Of a stretch of DNA of 32,323 bases, positions 14,700 through 22,941 are shown piece after piece; position 1 is the first letter of the stretch, and each line of letters begins with the position of its first letter. The notes beneath the pieces are model-generated. The model ran no database searches and had not been told where the DNA came from. It saw nothing but the letters and a program-made list of their open reading frames with translations. The stretch is from Lentisphaerae bacterium RIFOXYA12_64_32 (GTDB lineage: Bacteria > Verrucomicrobiota > Lentisphaeria > Oligosphaerales > YB12-FULL-65-16): assembly GCA_001803235.1 (NCBI GenBank), contig MHBL01000424.1:1-32323 (forward strand). Reading direction: 5' to 3'. A program made the position numbers and the translations under genes.

Positions 14700-17600
14700 G
14701 GGAGGCTCACCTTCTTTCGCAACGCCCATTCCGCAATGGCGACGCCTGCGATTGCGAGCAGGAGCAACCACGAGTTCCACAGGTCGTACTGGCGGCGTTC
14801 GTTCTGCACCAGGGACGGTGGTCCGAACTTCGACAGGACGTCGTCGATGCGCGGCGGGGCCACGATGACGCCGCCGGTGGCCGTGGCGATGCGCCCGGGC
14901 AGTTCGCGGTCCGGCGCCAGCCAGGTCGTCTCGGCACTGAGGTCGCGGGCGACGGCAAACCCCGCGGTCGGCAGGGGTGCGTTGCCGGTGTTCGCGTCGG
15001 TCTCGATCTCGACCTTGTAGGTTCCCTCGGCCAGGTCGGGCACCGTGGTCTCGTACAGTCCGGTGGCGGCGGACGCACCGGCGAGTTTGCGTCGGGCCAC
15101 CGGCTGCCGGTCGCCAGTGAGAATGATGGCCGTGACGTTCGCCCCGGCGATGGGGCGGCAGTCGGGTGTGGCCAAGCGTACCCGGACGCGGACCGGCTCG
15201 CGAGGCTGGTAGCGCGCTTTGTCCGTGCCGATGCGCACACCGCCGGAGCCGTACAGCAGCTTGTCGGCCGTGCCCCAGCGCAGAATCTGACCCCAGAACC
15301 GGTGGTGATAGGTGTCGCCGGAGCGATAGCGCAGGCGCCAGGACTGGTCCACGGCCGAGAACAGGATGCGGCCGGCCGCGTAGTGCTGAGCCACGACCAG
15401 GGCGTTGGCACGCTCGAACCGACGCCGGTTGTTCAAGGTCCCTTCGGATGGGACTTCGTTGTCGCCCGCGGACTTGAGGAACGCTGGCGGGTCGACCGGG
15501 CAGGCGTAGGCGAGCACGCTGGCCCCGGGCTTCGTATCGAGAATCGGGTGCCGCCAGTACATGGCCGGCAGTGCGTTCCAGACCCGCTGGCTCTCTTCCG
15601 CATTCCCGGACAATTGCATGACCACGTGTTCGCCCCCCTCCTGAGTGAGAACGAACCGGTACGAGTCCTCCGGGCCGCCGGTGAGGGGGCGGCTGACACG
15701 GTTGAACGTGACCGGCAGCAAGTCGGTCAGGGGCATGCCGGCGTAGGCGTGAGGCATGAAGGCCGTGCCGGCGATGGCGACCAGCATGCCGCCGCGCTCG
15801 CTCACGAACCGCGTCAGCGTCTCCTGCGTGCCGGTGCCGAGTTCCTTCGGGTCGACGTCGCCGAGGATGATCACATCGAACTTCAGCCACTCCTCGGCGC
15901 CGACCGGCAGTGCGGTCGCTTCGCACGCCTCCGCGCTGCGCGACACCGAGGCGCCGACGGCGGGCGGGACCGGTTGGTCGTCGGTCCGGTCCGGGTGCAG
16001 CAGCACGTACTGCAGGCGCACGGACGAATCGCGGCCGGCGAACAGGTTCTTCAGGTACCGGAACTCCCAGCGCGGCCGACGGTCGATGAGCAGCACCTGT
16101 GTCTTGTCGCGCGTGACCGCGACGGGAAGGCGGTACTCGTTGTTGGTGACGCTGACTTCGCCGGGTTGCGGCGGGATCACGATCTTGTACTCGTGGAAGC
16201 CGCTAGTGCCGGGCGTGTCGGCGAGCACCACCTGCTGACGTCCAACTTCGGAGTCGACCTTGACCGTCTGCGAATCCACGATCTTGCCGTCGCTGATCAG
16301 TTGCACCGGGATTTCGATGCCGGCCACGCCTTCGACCTTGACGTCGACGTGTGCCGCGAACCGGTCCCCTTCGTAGATCAGGTCCGGCGCGTCCACGTTC
16401 GCAATGGCGGCGTCCAGTGGCGGATGGCTGGCGTTGCCGAAGAGCACGGTGCAGACGGGGACCTTGAGTTTGCCCAGCCGCCGCACGATCTCGTCGGGCG
16501 CGGTTCGGCCGTTGTGGCGGCCGTCGCTGAGCAGCAGCACGCCGGCGAGCTGATCGGACGGGATGTCGTTCATGACTTTTTGCAGGGCTGCGGTCAGGTC
16601 TGTCGAGCTGTTCCGGGCTGTGTCAGACTCTGCGGCGGCGTCGGGGGCACTGCCGCGGGCGAGCTTGTCGACGCTGGTTTCCGCCGGGGTTGCGGCGAAG
16701 GTGTAGGCGCGCACGCCGTAGTCGTCGGTCAGGCGCTGGAGCAGGCTCCCAGCGCGGCTGCCGGCCGCGTCCCGGTGATCGGCGGTCAGCGTCTTGACGG
16801 CGAGGTCGAAGCGCGGTGCGGCGGCGATGCCGTCCACCGCCTGGCGCGTCTCGGCCGGCAGGGCGGCGTAGAGCGCCTGGTCGAGTTCCGCGTCGCACGC
16901 GGCCAGGTCGGCTTCGACCGGCTGCAAGGCTGTGACCGTCTGCGCGAGCGCGTCCAAGGCCTGGCGCAGAGTGGCGGCGATCTGGCCGGCGTCCTTTGCT
17001 GCCGCCGCGGTGTCGAGATGCTTCCGAGCCTCGGGAAGTCGTGAGTCTGCCTCCTCCTGCAGCGTCTTGACCATCGGTGCGAGACGCCGGTGCAGTGCGT
17101 CGTTGATCTCCGGGGCCTTTGCGGACTGCGCAGCGCCGGTCGCGGTCCGGACGCGTCTTACCGTCTCCAGAACGCGGTCTACGACGGCGGCAGCGGTCTT
17201 GACCTGGTTCATCTGTCCGGCGAGTGTTTCCGGAGCGGCGCCGGCGAGTGGCGCCAGACTGTCGGAGACGGACTGGAGCTGCTGGCGCGCGTCGCGGATG
17301 TCATCGGTGAGGCGGTCGAACGCGACCGGGCGCGTGACGTCCGCGACCCCGGCGGCCTCGGCGAGACGCAGGCAGTCCCGGGCCGGGAGCTTGCCGTCAC
17401 TGACGCGCATGGACGCGCTGTCGTCGAGCAGGACGGCGACGTGGCGGTCGATCTTGCGCTCGACCGAACGGATGAGGATGGGCTGGCAGAGCATGAGCGC
17501 GAGGAGCAGGACGAGGGCGGCACGCAGTCCGACCAGGATCCGGCCCGCCCGCGTCGGGACCGACTGGAGTTCCACGCTGTAGAGCCAGTGCACGAGTTCG

Positions 17601-17878
17601 AGCCCTGCGGCGCCCAGCAGGCACGGCAGTGGCAACGGCAGCGGTGTGGCCAGGACAACAATGTGCTGAACGGTCTCGACCCACGCGGACAGCGCGGCAA
17701 ACCCGACCGTGGCGCGCAAAATGACGGCGGCCAGGATCCCCGGGCGTGTGAACGGCCGGAACCGGTCGCGGTGCAGCCAGACCCAGAGCGCCGTAAGGAC
17801 TACGGCCAGCACCAGCGGCACGGCCCCGGGCGTCGTGTCGGGCAACAGCAGGCGCAGTTTGGTGTTGTCGGGTGTCAT
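14696..17878 (-). CDS. large membrane vWA-domain protein with GATase-like domain
   Basis: This 1060-aa protein has N-terminal membrane helices (about 20-36, 50-66, 82-100 and 115-133). It then has a von Willebrand factor A domain with the metal-site motif D152-D-S154-A-S156. The later vWA strand LLLSDGRHN falls near residue 452, so about 300 residues, much of it helical, are inserted inside the vWA fold. This is unusual. Downstream are Ig-like segments, a class I glutamine-amidotransferase-like region (about 655-740, FDVIILGDVDPKEL...ERGGMLVAIAG) and a C-terminal membrane helix (about 1033-1053) before the tail. It sits between the BatA-like gene and the coiled-coil gene, with which it shares a GTGA overlap. 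It probably binds a partner through the metal site in a MoxR-driven complex. The ATG at 17878 is chosen because the GTG 16 codons upstream lies in a minisatellite; neither has a clear ribosome site. Confidence 0.88.
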   Translation of the reverse strand: MTPDNTKLRLLLPDTTPGAVPLVLAVVLTALWVWLHRDRFRPFTRPGILAAVILRATVGFAALSAWVETVQHIVVLATPLPLPLPCLLGAAGLELVHWLYSVELQSVPTRAGRILVGLRAALVLLLALMLCQPILIRSVERKIDRHVAVLLDDSASMRVSDGKLPARDCLRLAEAAGVADVTRPVAFDRLTDDIRDARQQLQSVSDSLAPLAGAAPETLAGQMNQVKTAAAVVDRVLETVRRVRTATGAAQSAKAPEINDALHRRLAPMVKTLQEEADSRLPEARKHLDTAAAAKDAGQIAATLRQALDALAQTVTALQPVEADLAACDAELDQALYAALPAETRQAVDGIAAAPRFDLAVKTLTADHRDAAGSRAGSLLQRLTDDYGVRAYTFAATPAETSVDKLARGSAPDAAAESDTARNSSTDLTAALQKVMNDIPSDQLAGVLLLSDGRHNGRTAPDEIVRRLGKLKVPVCTVLFGNASHPPLDAAIANVDAPDLIYEGDRFAAHVDVKVEGVAGIEIPVQLISDGKIVDSQTVKVDSEVGRQQVVLADTPGTSGFHEYKIVIPPQPGEVSVTNNEYRLPVAVTRDKTQVLLIDRRPRWEFRYLKNLFAGRDSSVRLQYVLLHPDRTDDQPVPPAVGASVSRSAEACEATALPVGAEEWLKFDVIILGDVDPKELGTGTQETLTRFVSERGGMLVAIAGTAFMPHAYAGMPLTDLLPVTFNRVSRPLTGGPEDSYRFVLTQEGGEHVVMQLSGNAEESQRVWNALPAMYWRHPILDTKPGASVLAYACPVDPPAFLKSAGDNEVPSEGTLNNRRRFERANALVVAQHYAAGRILFSAVDQSWRLRYRSGDTYHHRFWGQILRWGTADKLLYGSGGVRIGTDKARYQPREPVRVRVRLATPDCRPIAGANVTAIILTGDRQPVARRKLAGASAATGLYETTVPDLAEGTYKVEIETDANTGNAPLPTAGFAVARDLSAETTWLAPDRELPGRIATATGGVIVAPPRIDDVLSKFGPPSLVQNERRQYDLWNSWLLLLAIAGVAIAEWALRKKVSLP

Positions 17879-17881
17879 GGC

Positions 17882-18010
17882 GGCGTCGGGGCGTTGGGCG
17901 TTGGGGGGATTGGGGTGTTGGGTCACTGGGTCATTGAGTCACTTGGCGACGGTCACAGCGCCGCGATGGCTCGGCTTGTGACCCCGTGACGCAGTGACTC
18001 AGTGACGCAT
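17882..18010. repeat. 8-base minisatellite and imperfect hairpin inside the MoxR/vWA gene set
   Basis: The left part is a run of about 8-base units drifting from GGCGTTGG through GGTGTTGG to GTCACTGG, GTCATTGA and GTCACTTG. From 17978 the complementary kind of unit appears (TGACCCCG, TGACGCAG, TGACTCAG, TGACGCAT). The two parts can fold on each other as an imperfect hairpin. It fills the 165-base spacer between the BatA-like and large vWA genes. The right arm is almost identical to 22826-22856 upstream of the MoxR gene. Confidence 0.7.
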
Positions 18011-18043
18011 GATGTCGAACGAGACCCGAGAGAGTCTGATCTC

Positions 18044-20590
18044 CTATAGCCTGTTCACGGCCTGTTTCTTCATCTGCGCGGTTGCGGTGATCAGGTGCTG
18101 CGCCCTGGCGACGCGGGCGCGCAGGTCGTCGGCCGGGGTTGTGAGCACCACGGTTTCGGCGCTGTGCACGCGGCGTTGTCGCGCGATCCAGCGGCAAAGT
18201 GCGGTCTCGGCCAGGGCGGCGGCGAATGCGATCAGCGCGAGGTGTTTCCAGATCTCCAGGCCGGGGAAGCCGCCGCCCATGGCTGCAATGGCCTCCGTCT
18301 GGCCGCGGACGGGCAGGATGTCGACCTGGGCGCGGACGCTGGCGAAGTCCGCATCCGACAGGCGCGTGAGCACGCTCTCCTCGGGCGGGCGCAGGACGGT
18401 GAACGGCAGTGAGTCCTGGCCGCCGGCGGCGGCGCGGGCGTTTCCCGGGAGCTGAATCCGGTACAGCCCAGGTGCGAGAGTCTCGCTGAACCGGACCACG
18501 GCGTGGTCGCCGGTGGCGATGAGCAGTCCGGCGCCCTGTTGTCCGTCCGGGAGCACGACAGGCGCCTCGCGGGTTTCGCTGAGCGAGCGTGGTTTGGCGG
18601 AGGAGGTGTTGCACAGTTGACGCGGTGCGCCCTGGACCAACTCGAATGCCACCTCGGTGCCGGGTTTGACGTTGCTTTCGCACGCGGCTGGGGCGGCCAG
18701 GTAGTAGACCATTTCGTGGATGAGCGGCACGTACGCCTTGGCCGCGGGCAGGCTGCTGTCGGCGGCGCCGAGCGAGAGGGCGGACAGCATCACGAAGCCG
18801 CGCCCGAACTCGCGTTCGACCAGGAACGAATCGCCGTTCTCGAGTTGACCGCAGACGTGGACGGACGCATCGCGCGGGTCGGTGGCGAGTTTCCACCACG
18901 CGTGGATGATCTGCGTGCCGGCGTCGGAGTGCGACGTGTCGGCGACCAGGCGCAGGGCCGGGTGCGTGAAACTTTTCAGGTCCAGGTGCAGTGGTGTCTT
19001 GCCGGTCGGCTGGGTGTGCCGTGCTTCGAACGTCGCCGGGATGAACGGCTCTCCGGCGCGCGACGTGAACGCGTTGTAGAAGCCGGCTTCCACCTGGCTG
19101 CCGGCGGTCACCAGCAGGCCGCCGCCGTTGTGCACGAACGCCAGCAGTTTGTTGGCAAAGGCCTGCGGCAAGCGCGGTACATCGGCCAGGACAATGGCGC
19201 GGAAGCGGAACAGGTCGTCGATGAGTGCGGCGTCTGCGGCTTCGGCGACTGTTGGCTCGATGAGGCTGCGCAGGGCCGGATCGTTGCTCGCGGCGGGCGC
19301 GAGTGCCAGCTGGATCAGGCCGGCCGGGGTCTCGAACGGACGACTGCCGGACGCGCCGTTGACGATCAGGACGGGGAGCCGCTCGAGCACGTCGACCGCG
19401 CGGCTGTCGACGTTGTCCGCCGCCAGGTCGTCGTCGTAGGCGAGCTGGAACCCGGTGACGTGCCGGCCGGGTTTGTCGAACCGGTGCTCGAACCGGACGG
19501 TCTCGGACGCGCCGGGCGGCAGTTCCTTGGCGAACGACTCGCGGCCTGCCGCCTGGTCGTCGACGGTGAAGGCCACGGCGCCCGGCAACACCGGCAGCAG
19601 TCCGGAGTTGCGGACCGTGACCTCGAACTCGACGGGCCGGTCCAGGCCGATGACCTGGCGCGAGATGTGCACGCCGCTGATGCCGGCGTTGCGGTACGTG
19701 GGCGGCGGCGCAAGGATGCGGCACACGAGCTTGGGCGGCGGGGTCAGGGCCTTGAGGCGCTGCGCCAGGTAACTCCAGCGCGGCACGTTCTGCGGGTCCC
19801 AGTTCAGCGCCTGGCCGTCCGTGATCAGAATGACGCGCCGGATCGGGTTCTGGCTCTCCGCCAGCATGGCGGCCGCGGCGTTGAGCGACTCCAGCACGCC
19901 CATGGCGCCGCCTGCCGGCTTGAACTCGGGGTGGTGCAGGATGCCCTGGAGCGCGGCGTGGTCCTGGGTTGTGGACTTGACCAACGCGCGGGGTTGCGCG
20001 CCGGCCAGGATGATGCCGGCCGCGTCACCGGGATTGAGTTTTTCGATGATGGCGGCGGCCTCCTCGATCGCGTGCTGGAACAGCGGCCGGCCGTCGAGGT
20101 TCACCCGCATCGAGTCGGAGCCGTCGATGATGATCACCACATCACGCTCGCCGGACGGGGTGAACCAGGCCTGCTTCAGGAGCCAGCCCTGGACGCCGGC
20201 GGCCAGGATGCCGATGGTCAGGAGGCTCGCGGTGGCCAGCAGGAGCCGCCGCCGGAGTGTGACGGATTTCCACACTGCGCCGGCGGTGCCGGCACAGATC
20301 GCGGCGCCGGAGAAGAACAGCAACACCAGGCTCCAGGGCAGGGCGGCGCGCGTCGGCAGGAACGGCCGCGCCATGGCCATGACCACGGCGGCAATCAGCA
20401 GGCAGCGCAGGGCGAGCAGGACGATCTCCTCGAGGAGCAGGCGCCGACGCTGCGCCAGCAGCGACGCCAGCAGGAAGCGCATGGCCGCCCACTCGACCGC
20501 CTTGGCCTTGTGCCGGTTCAGCAGGTGGATCACCACCGGTGCCGCCACCAGCACCAACCCGGCCAACATGATGAGGTTGAGGAAGGTCAC
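18044..20590 (-). CDS. BatA-like membrane protein with vWA domain
   Basis: This 848-aa protein starts with the BatA N-terminal region: a membrane helix at about 3-23 ending in HLLNRHKAKAVEWAAMRFL. More helices follow (about 54-74, 86-106, 118-138), then a vWA domain with a full metal-site motif, D156-G-S158-D-S160, and a later strand RRVILITDGQAL. After it come a CARDB/Ig-like segment (VEFEVTVRNSGLLPVLPG), a GATase-like stretch (FRAIVLADVPRLP...HNGGGLLVTAG), and a terminal membrane helix (EIWKHLALIAFAAALAETAL). It should be an inner-membrane protein with its vWA domain exposed. In related loci such proteins work with MoxR ATPases. The start is GTG 20590, overlapping the DUF58 stop as GTGA, with GAGG five bases upstream. 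Confidence 0.91.
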   Translation of the reverse strand: MTFLNLIMLAGLVLVAAPVVIHLLNRHKAKAVEWAAMRFLLASLLAQRRRLLLEEIVLLALRCLLIAAVVMAMARPFLPTRAALPWSLVLLFFSGAAICAGTAGAVWKSVTLRRRLLLATASLLTIGILAAGVQGWLLKQAWFTPSGERDVVIIIDGSDSMRVNLDGRPLFQHAIEEAAAIIEKLNPGDAAGIILAGAQPRALVKSTTQDHAALQGILHHPEFKPAGGAMGVLESLNAAAAMLAESQNPIRRVILITDGQALNWDPQNVPRWSYLAQRLKALTPPPKLVCRILAPPPTYRNAGISGVHISRQVIGLDRPVEFEVTVRNSGLLPVLPGAVAFTVDDQAAGRESFAKELPPGASETVRFEHRFDKPGRHVTGFQLAYDDDLAADNVDSRAVDVLERLPVLIVNGASGSRPFETPAGLIQLALAPAASNDPALRSLIEPTVAEAADAALIDDLFRFRAIVLADVPRLPQAFANKLLAFVHNGGGLLVTAGSQVEAGFYNAFTSRAGEPFIPATFEARHTQPTGKTPLHLDLKSFTHPALRLVADTSHSDAGTQIIHAWWKLATDPRDASVHVCGQLENGDSFLVEREFGRGFVMLSALSLGAADSSLPAAKAYVPLIHEMVYYLAAPAACESNVKPGTEVAFELVQGAPRQLCNTSSAKPRSLSETREAPVVLPDGQQGAGLLIATGDHAVVRFSETLAPGLYRIQLPGNARAAAGGQDSLPFTVLRPPEESVLTRLSDADFASVRAQVDILPVRGQTEAIAAMGGGFPGLEIWKHLALIAFAAALAETALCRWIARQRRVHSAETVVLTTPADDLRARVARAQHLITATAQMKKQAVNRL

Positions 20591-21525
20591 GTGGTCCTCG
20601 CCCGGCCGGCCAGGTAGTTGGCCAGCGCAACGTCGAAGTCCTGGCGCGTCGAGAATGGCACGTAGTCGACGGCCATTTCGCCGCAACCTTTCTTGATCCG
20701 TTCCATGAAGCCGCGGACTTCGTCCAGGTACGTGGCCCGCAGCGCTTTGGGGTCGATCTCGAGGCGGCTTGTGGGCAGTTCGAGGTCGTGGAATTCGCTC
20801 CAGCCGTCGAATGGGAAGGTCAGTTCTTCTTCGGCCATGACGTGCAACAGGAGGACTTCATGGCGGCGGAAACGAAAGTGGTGCAACGCCTTGAGGATGG
20901 CTTCCGGATCATCGAACAGGTCGGAGATCAGGACGATCAAGCCGCGGCGCGGCACGCGTTCGGCAATGTCGTGAATGACCGGGCCGAGGGCGGTCTCGTC
21001 GCCGGCCTGGGTGTCGTACAGCTCTTGGAGCAGGACGCGCAGGTGGCTGGTGCGGCTGCGCGCCGGCAAGTGGCGGCGGACGCGCGTGTCGAACGTGACC
21101 AGGCCGACGGCGTCCTGCTGGTGGATCATCAGGTGCAGCAGCGTGGCCGCCAGGTAGCGGCCGTAGTCGAGCTTGCTGAGGCGCCGGCCGTTGCGCGAGG
21201 ACGCGAGATTGCCGGTGTAGTTCATCGACCCGGACGCGTCGAGCAGCACGGTGCAGCGCAGGTTGGTTTCTTCCATGTACTGCTTGATGTAGTACCGGTC
21301 GGTCTTGCCGAACACGCGCCAGTCCAGGTCGCGGATGTTGTCGCCGGGCGCGTACTCGCGGTGCTCCGCAAACTCGACGGAGAAACCGTGGAACGGGCTG
21401 CGGTGCCGGCCGGACACGGACCCCTCGACCACGCCGCGGGCGAGGAACTCCATCCGGTGGATGGTCGCCAGCGCGGCCGGGTCCAGCAGGCTCATGTACG
21501 CGGGGATGTTGGGGGTGGTTTCCAA
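20587..21525 (-). CDS. DUF58 family protein (vWA-like)
   Basis: This 312-aa soluble protein carries the DUF58 signature at about residues 55-88 (HREYAPGDNIRDLDWRVF, then GKTDRYYIKQYMEETN). A vWA-type metal motif, D96-A-S98-G-S100, follows, and the strand GLIVLISDLFDDP later in the protein supports a full vWA-like fold. Members are usually encoded directly after a MoxR ATPase, as here, and are presumed partners or substrates of it. No membrane segment is present. The start taken is TTG at 21525 with the purine run GGAAGAG upstream. An ATG ten codons in (21495) has no ribosome site but would be as good for the fold. The stop overlaps the next gene's GTG. Confidence 0.92.
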   Translation of the reverse strand: METTPNIPAYMSLLDPAALATIHRMEFLARGVVEGSVSGRHRSPFHGFSVEFAEHREYAPGDNIRDLDWRVFGKTDRYYIKQYMEETNLRCTVLLDASGSMNYTGNLASSRNGRRLSKLDYGRYLAATLLHLMIHQQDAVGLVTFDTRVRRHLPARSRTSHLRVLLQELYDTQAGDETALGPVIHDIAERVPRRGLIVLISDLFDDPEAILKALHHFRFRRHEVLLLHVMAEEELTFPFDGWSEFHDLELPTSRLEIDPKALRATYLDEVRGFMERIKKGCGEMAVDYVPFSTRQDFDVALANYLAGRARTT

Positions 21526-21553
21526 GTCGCTCGCTCTTCCGGCCGTCAGGCCG

Positions 21554-21589
21554 TATGCGTCGTATTTGTCCTATGCGTCGTATGCTTCT
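21554..21589. repeat. 9-base minisatellite, four units
   Basis: Units TATGCGTCG, TATTTGTCC, TATGCGTCG and TATGCTTCT lie head to tail in the 84-base spacer between the MoxR and DUF58 genes. The first and third units are identical. It is flanked by the inverted words GGCCGTCAGGCC and CCGGCCGCTAGGCC. Confidence 0.7.
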
Positions 21590-21609
21590 CCCGGCCGCTA
21601 GGCCGCGCC

Positions 21610-22674
21610 CTACACCACGCTTTCGCCTTTCGGGGTGACTTTGTCGAGGAGGCGCTGGACGATCTGGTCGGCGGAGATGCCGGCGGCTTCCGCGTTGAAC
21701 GTGGTCACCAGCCGGTGCCGGAGCACGGGCAGGGCGACCTCGCGCACGTCCTCGGTGGTGGCGTGGTAGCGGCCGTGCAGGATGGCGCGCGCCTTGGCCG
21801 CGAGCATGAGATTGATGCTGGCGCGCGGGCCGGCGCCCCACTGGACCAGTTCGCGGATGAACTCCGGCGCACCGGGTTCGCGCGGCCGCGTCGCCCGGAC
21901 CAGGTCGCGGGCGTGCTCGAACACGTGATCGGCGGCCGGGACGCGGTGCACGATCTTCTGCAGCCGCATGATGTCCTCCGCGCCGAGCACGGGTTCGAGC
22001 CGGACCTCGACGCGGCCGCTGACCTGCTTCATGATGGCAATCTCTTCGTCCGGGTTCGGATAGTCGACGTGGATCATGAACATGAACCGGTCCAGTTGCG
22101 CTTCGGGCAGCGGATAGGTGCCTTCCTGCTCGACCGGGTTCTGCGTGGCGAGTACGAAGAAGGGGTCGGGCAGCGGGTAGTTCTGCTCGCCGACGGTGAC
22201 CTGTCGCTCCTGCATCGCTTCGAGCAGCGCGGCCTGCGTCTTGGGCGGCGTGCGATTGATCTCGTCGGCCAGGAGCATGTTGGCGAAGATCGGGCCATGC
22301 AGGAACCGGAACACGCGCCGTCCGGTGGTGCGGTCTTCTTCGAGCACGTCGGTGCCGGTGATGTCCGAGGGCATCAGGTCGGGGGTGAACTGCACGCGCT
22401 TGAACGACAACGAGACGACTTTGGCCAGGGTGCTCACGAGCAGCGTCTTGGCCAGGCCGGGCACGCCCACAAGCAGCGCGTGGCCGCGGCAGAATACGGC
22501 GATCAGCACCTGCTCGACCACGTCGCTTTGGCCGACAATGCGCCGCGAAATCTGGTCCTGCATGGTCCGGTACGCCTCGAGCAGGCTCTTGACCGCAGCA
22601 ATGTCGTCGGCGTCACTGATCTGAACGCGTTCGGCCGTCTCGGGCTTTTCGATGGTCTCGGTCGTTTGGGGCAT
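21610..22674 (-). CDS. MoxR-family AAA+ ATPase
   Basis: This 354-aa cytoplasmic ATPase of the MoxR group is of normal length. Walker A is G70-VPGLAKT-77, Walker B is LLADE at 134-138, sensor 1 is ATQNP at 176-180, and an arginine-bearing EAQLDRF follows at 191-197. The lid domain with the sensor-2 region (about 250-345) includes the GPRASINLMLAAKARAIL string. MoxR ATPases are thought to act as chaperone-like remodellers for vWA-domain partners; three such partners are encoded downstream. The start is ATG 22674, eight bases after AAGGAG. An upstream in-frame ATG at 22758 would add 28 residues that run into a repeat and is not preferred. It is the first gene of the MoxR set. Confidence 0.95.
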   Translation of the reverse strand: MPQTTETIEKPETAERVQISDADDIAAVKSLLEAYRTMQDQISRRIVGQSDVVEQVLIAVFCRGHALLVGVPGLAKTLLVSTLAKVVSLSFKRVQFTPDLMPSDITGTDVLEEDRTTGRRVFRFLHGPIFANMLLADEINRTPPKTQAALLEAMQERQVTVGEQNYPLPDPFFVLATQNPVEQEGTYPLPEAQLDRFMFMIHVDYPNPDEEIAIMKQVSGRVEVRLEPVLGAEDIMRLQKIVHRVPAADHVFEHARDLVRATRPREPGAPEFIRELVQWGAGPRASINLMLAAKARAILHGRYHATTEDVREVALPVLRHRLVTTFNAEAAGISADQIVQRLLDKVTPKGESVV

Positions 22675-22753
22675 GATTGGGGCTCCTTGGGTGATGCCGG
22701 CTGCAACTCTCCAGGGCACTTGCCCAGCCGGCACGCTGTACATCTGCCGGTTT

Positions 22754-22862
22754 CTCATTGAGTCACTGGGTCACTGAGTCAGCGCCCGAGTCGCGGCGAC
22801 GCAATGCACCCTGTTGCCTGCGTCTGTGACCCCGTGACGCAGTGACTCAATGACGCAGTGAT
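22754..22862. repeat. 8-base minisatellite hairpin upstream of the MoxR gene
   Basis: The left arm (22754-22781) is built of units of the type TCATTGAG, TCACTGGG and TCACTGAG. The right arm (22826-22862) is built of TGACCCCG, TGACGCAG, TGACTCAA and TGACGCAG. The arms are complementary in register. The right arm matches the one at 17978-18008 at all but one position over about 31 bases, so the two copies share a recent origin. It fills about half of the 267-base spacer between the FecR-like and MoxR genes. Confidence 0.7.
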
Positions 22863-22941
22863 CGACCACACCTCCTGTGACGAATTCCGGAACGCGGCTG
22901 CCGCCAGATCCACCGTCAGGGCGGCCGTGCACATCCGGTCT

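Noticed and set aside
11298..15020. A very long plus-strand open frame (about 1240 codons) opposite the giant coiled-coil gene, and similar ones at 6591-8498 and 29879-31843
   Set aside because: They mirror the minus-strand genes in a GC-rich genome where antisense frames stay open by chance; the encoded text has no recognisable domain and no ribosome site at the start.
14700..15926. Upstream extension of the coiled-coil gene by about 400 codons
   Set aside because: It overlaps the vWA gene in another frame with Arg/Pro-rich nonsense text; the GTG at 14699 with a ribosome site and GTGA overlap explains the start.
17882..22862. CRISPR array in the short-period repeats
   Set aside because: Units are 8-9 bases without spacers, and no cas gene is present.
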